From Pedobacter namyangjuensis (GTDB taxonomy: Bacteria; Bacteroidota; Bacteroidia; Sphingobacteriales; Sphingobacteriaceae), in contig NZ_QMHQ01000002.1 in assembly GCF_003313325.1 (NCBI RefSeq), forward strand, positions 372,001 through 436,000: a stretch of DNA of 64,000 nucleotides, in the 5' to 3' direction. The first letter of the stretch is position 1. Every line of letters begins with the position of its first letter. Both the position numbers and the translations under genes were made by a program. Positions 62,757 to 64,000 of the stretch are shown piece after piece. Under the pieces are notes generated by a model, which ran no database searches, had not been told where the DNA came from, and saw nothing but the letters and a program-made list of their open reading frames with translations.

Positions 62757-63638
62757 ATGGACCGGCGATTATTTAAATACAACTTTTCCCTATTACATAT
62801 CGACTATGTTAAATTAGATCAAAAATGGAACTACCGTAATATCGTAAGTCCGTATTACAGGATTTACTTTATAGATGAAGGCGAAGGATGGCTTTCTAAC
62901 GCGAAGACTAACCTCAAATTAGAACCTGGTTTTATTTACATTATACCTAGCTATACGCTTTGTAGCTTAAAATGCGATGAATATTTGAGTCAGTATTTTA
63001 TACATTTTTTAGAAGAATCTGCCGACGGAAAATCGCTTTTTGCAAATAATAGAGAACTGGTAAAAGTTAAAGCAGAGCCTATAGACCTGACAAATTTTAA
63101 GCGAATGATGGAGATTAATCCGGGGCGAGGTATCAATCGCTCAGACAATCCGAAAGTTTATGAAAAAGACGAGTATTATAAAAGTTATTTGGAATTAAAC
63201 AGTTTTCAGACTTTGGCCAAAAATATGGAAACCAATGGTATTCTTTTTCAGTTGCTGTCTAGATTTTTAAGTATGCCAAATTTTAAGGAAAACACATCTA
63301 ATGTTATTCCATCTAAAATACTAGAGGCAATGAGTTTCATACAAATTAACTTAAAAGACGATTTAACAGTAAAACAATTGGCAGAGCGTGCAAACTTGCA
63401 TATCGATTATTTTTCGAGATTGTTTCTGCAGTATGTAGGTTTACGCCCAATAAGTTATATAAACGAAAAACGAATTGAAAGAGCGCAGTATTTGATGATT
63501 ACCGGAAATGCAACGTTCGAAGAAATTGCCTACGCAACTGGTTTTGAAACCGTAAATTATTTTTTCAGAATCTTTAAAAAGGTTACAGGATCGTCTCCGG
63601 GCAAGTACAGAAATCGAAACCAAATTGCCTTAGTTTAA
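62757..63638 (+). CDS. AraC-family transcriptional regulator
   Basis: A 293-residue regulator with an N-terminal cupin-like sensing half (YYRIYFIDEGEGWLS, LEPGFIYIIPSYTLCSL) and a C-terminal double-HTH domain. The first helix pair is LTVKQLAERANLHIDYFSRL and the second includes ATFEEIAYATGFETVNYFFR followed by FKKVTGSSPGKYR, the classic AraC end. It probably senses a sugar and activates the divergent fucosidase gene, 177 bp away. The gap holds AATAAG / CTTATT inverted elements near the AraC start that could be binding sites. The ligand is inferred. Confidence 0.92.
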   Translation: MDRRLFKYNFSLLHIDYVKLDQKWNYRNIVSPYYRIYFIDEGEGWLSNAKTNLKLEPGFIYIIPSYTLCSLKCDEYLSQYFIHFLEESADGKSLFANNRELVKVKAEPIDLTNFKRMMEINPGRGINRSDNPKVYEKDEYYKSYLELNSFQTLAKNMETNGILFQLLSRFLSMPNFKENTSNVIPSKILEAMSFIQINLKDDLTVKQLAERANLHIDYFSRLFLQYVGLRPISYINEKRIERAQYLMITGNATFEEIAYATGFETVNYFFRIFKKVTGSSPGKYRNRNQIALV

Positions 63639-63715
63639 CATAAACTGATTGTGTTTTGGATCAAAATATAGCCTATTAAATTGAATAATTGATACAGTTA
63701 ACTACTTTTGCTGAT

Positions 63716-64000
63716 ATGCTAAAGATTGGTATCGCAGAAGACGATTTTAAAATTGCATCGCTTTTAAGCGAAGCTTTAACCGAAAATGGTTACAGTGCAG
63801 TTACCGTTAACGATGGTTTAGATGCGCTAGGTGTATTCAGAGAATCGGCCTTTAACTTATTGATTATTGATATTATGCTACCCGGCATAAATGGTTTACA
63901 GTTGTGTAAGGAGATTAGAAAAAAAGACAGCTCCACTCCCATTTTAATGCTAACAGCAATGGGCACCGTAGACGATAAAGTTACCGGACTTGAAGCTGGT
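63716..64000 (+). CDS. OmpR-type response regulator, 5' part only
   Basis: The ATG at 63716 opens a frame that runs off the window after 95 residues. It begins MLKIGIAEDDFKIASLLSEA, with Asp9 and Asp10 as the acidic pair, Asp52 as phosphoacceptor in LLIIDIMLPG, and Thr79 in ILMLTA, all as in OmpR/PhoB receivers. The rest of the receiver, and presumably a winged-helix output domain and a histidine kinase, lie beyond the edge. It begins 78 bp after the AraC gene on the same strand. Confidence 0.88.
   Translation, partial: MLKIGIAEDDFKIASLLSEALTENGYSAVTVNDGLDALGVFRESAFNLLIIDIMLPGINGLQLCKEIRKKDSSTPILMLTAMGTVDDKVTGLEAG

Overview
The window reads as chromosomal DNA of a Bacteroidetes bacterium, most likely Sphingobacteriaceae and close to Pedobacter. 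The evidence is AT-rich DNA, two SusC/SusD pairs, many lipoproteins with short lipoboxes, promoter -7 elements of the form TAnnTTTG, a type IX secretion (T9SS) type B substrate with PorP/SprF and PorE-like partners, and small intergenic inverted repeats. No phage, integrase, transposase or CRISPR array is visible.

Layout. 1-3.8 kb: end of a lipoprotein gene, truC, a repeat-rich gap, trpS, a deoxynucleoside kinase and a lipoprotein. 3.8-14 kb: a glucan-utilisation locus with a divergent membrane-tethered regulator (propeller, Y_Y_Y, one membrane helix, LuxR-type HTH), SusC, SusD, a PKD surface lipoprotein and a GH16 glucanase lipoprotein. 14-24 kb: pyrG-yidC, an 800-bp gap, an S9 peptidase, an M14 carboxypeptidase and a fused SpmA-SpmB-like membrane protein. 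24-29 kb: a second SusC/SusD pair without enzymes. 29-34.5 kb: small metabolic and stress genes (hotdog thioesterase, OsmC, M1 peptidase, ArsR/luciferase-like pair, single-domain response regulator). 34.5-37.8 kb: a 700-bp gap rich in inverted and direct repeats, then a large STAND-like NTPase with an N-terminal HTH-like segment. 37.8-50.2 kb: a three-gene surface operon (3106-residue modular adhesin, PorP/SprF, PorE-like OmpA protein). 50-55.7 kb: serine hydrolase, two small proteins, a coiled-coil lipoprotein, a CPA2 antiporter with a USP-like tail and a secreted protein. 55.7-60.5 kb: an operon that looks like metal acquisition, with two CxxC-DF...RGPP small proteins, a TonB-dependent receptor, two His-rich DUF4625 lipoproteins and a 40-residue membrane peptide, preceded by a 21-bp palindrome. 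60.65-60.92 kb: an apparent independent RNA gene containing a tRNA-like fold. 60.9-64 kb: GH29 alpha-L-fucosidase, divergent AraC regulator, and the start of an OmpR-type response regulator cut by the window edge.

The best candidates for something undescribed are the metal-type operon with paired RGPP proteins, the stand-alone tRNA-like RNA beside it, and the STAND-like regulator next to the adhesin operon, whose upstream region shares a doubled 9-mer with that of the adhesin operon. Functions are assigned from motifs read by eye; no database search was run. Several start codons were moved to a downstream Met because the shorter protein begins with a clean signal peptide.
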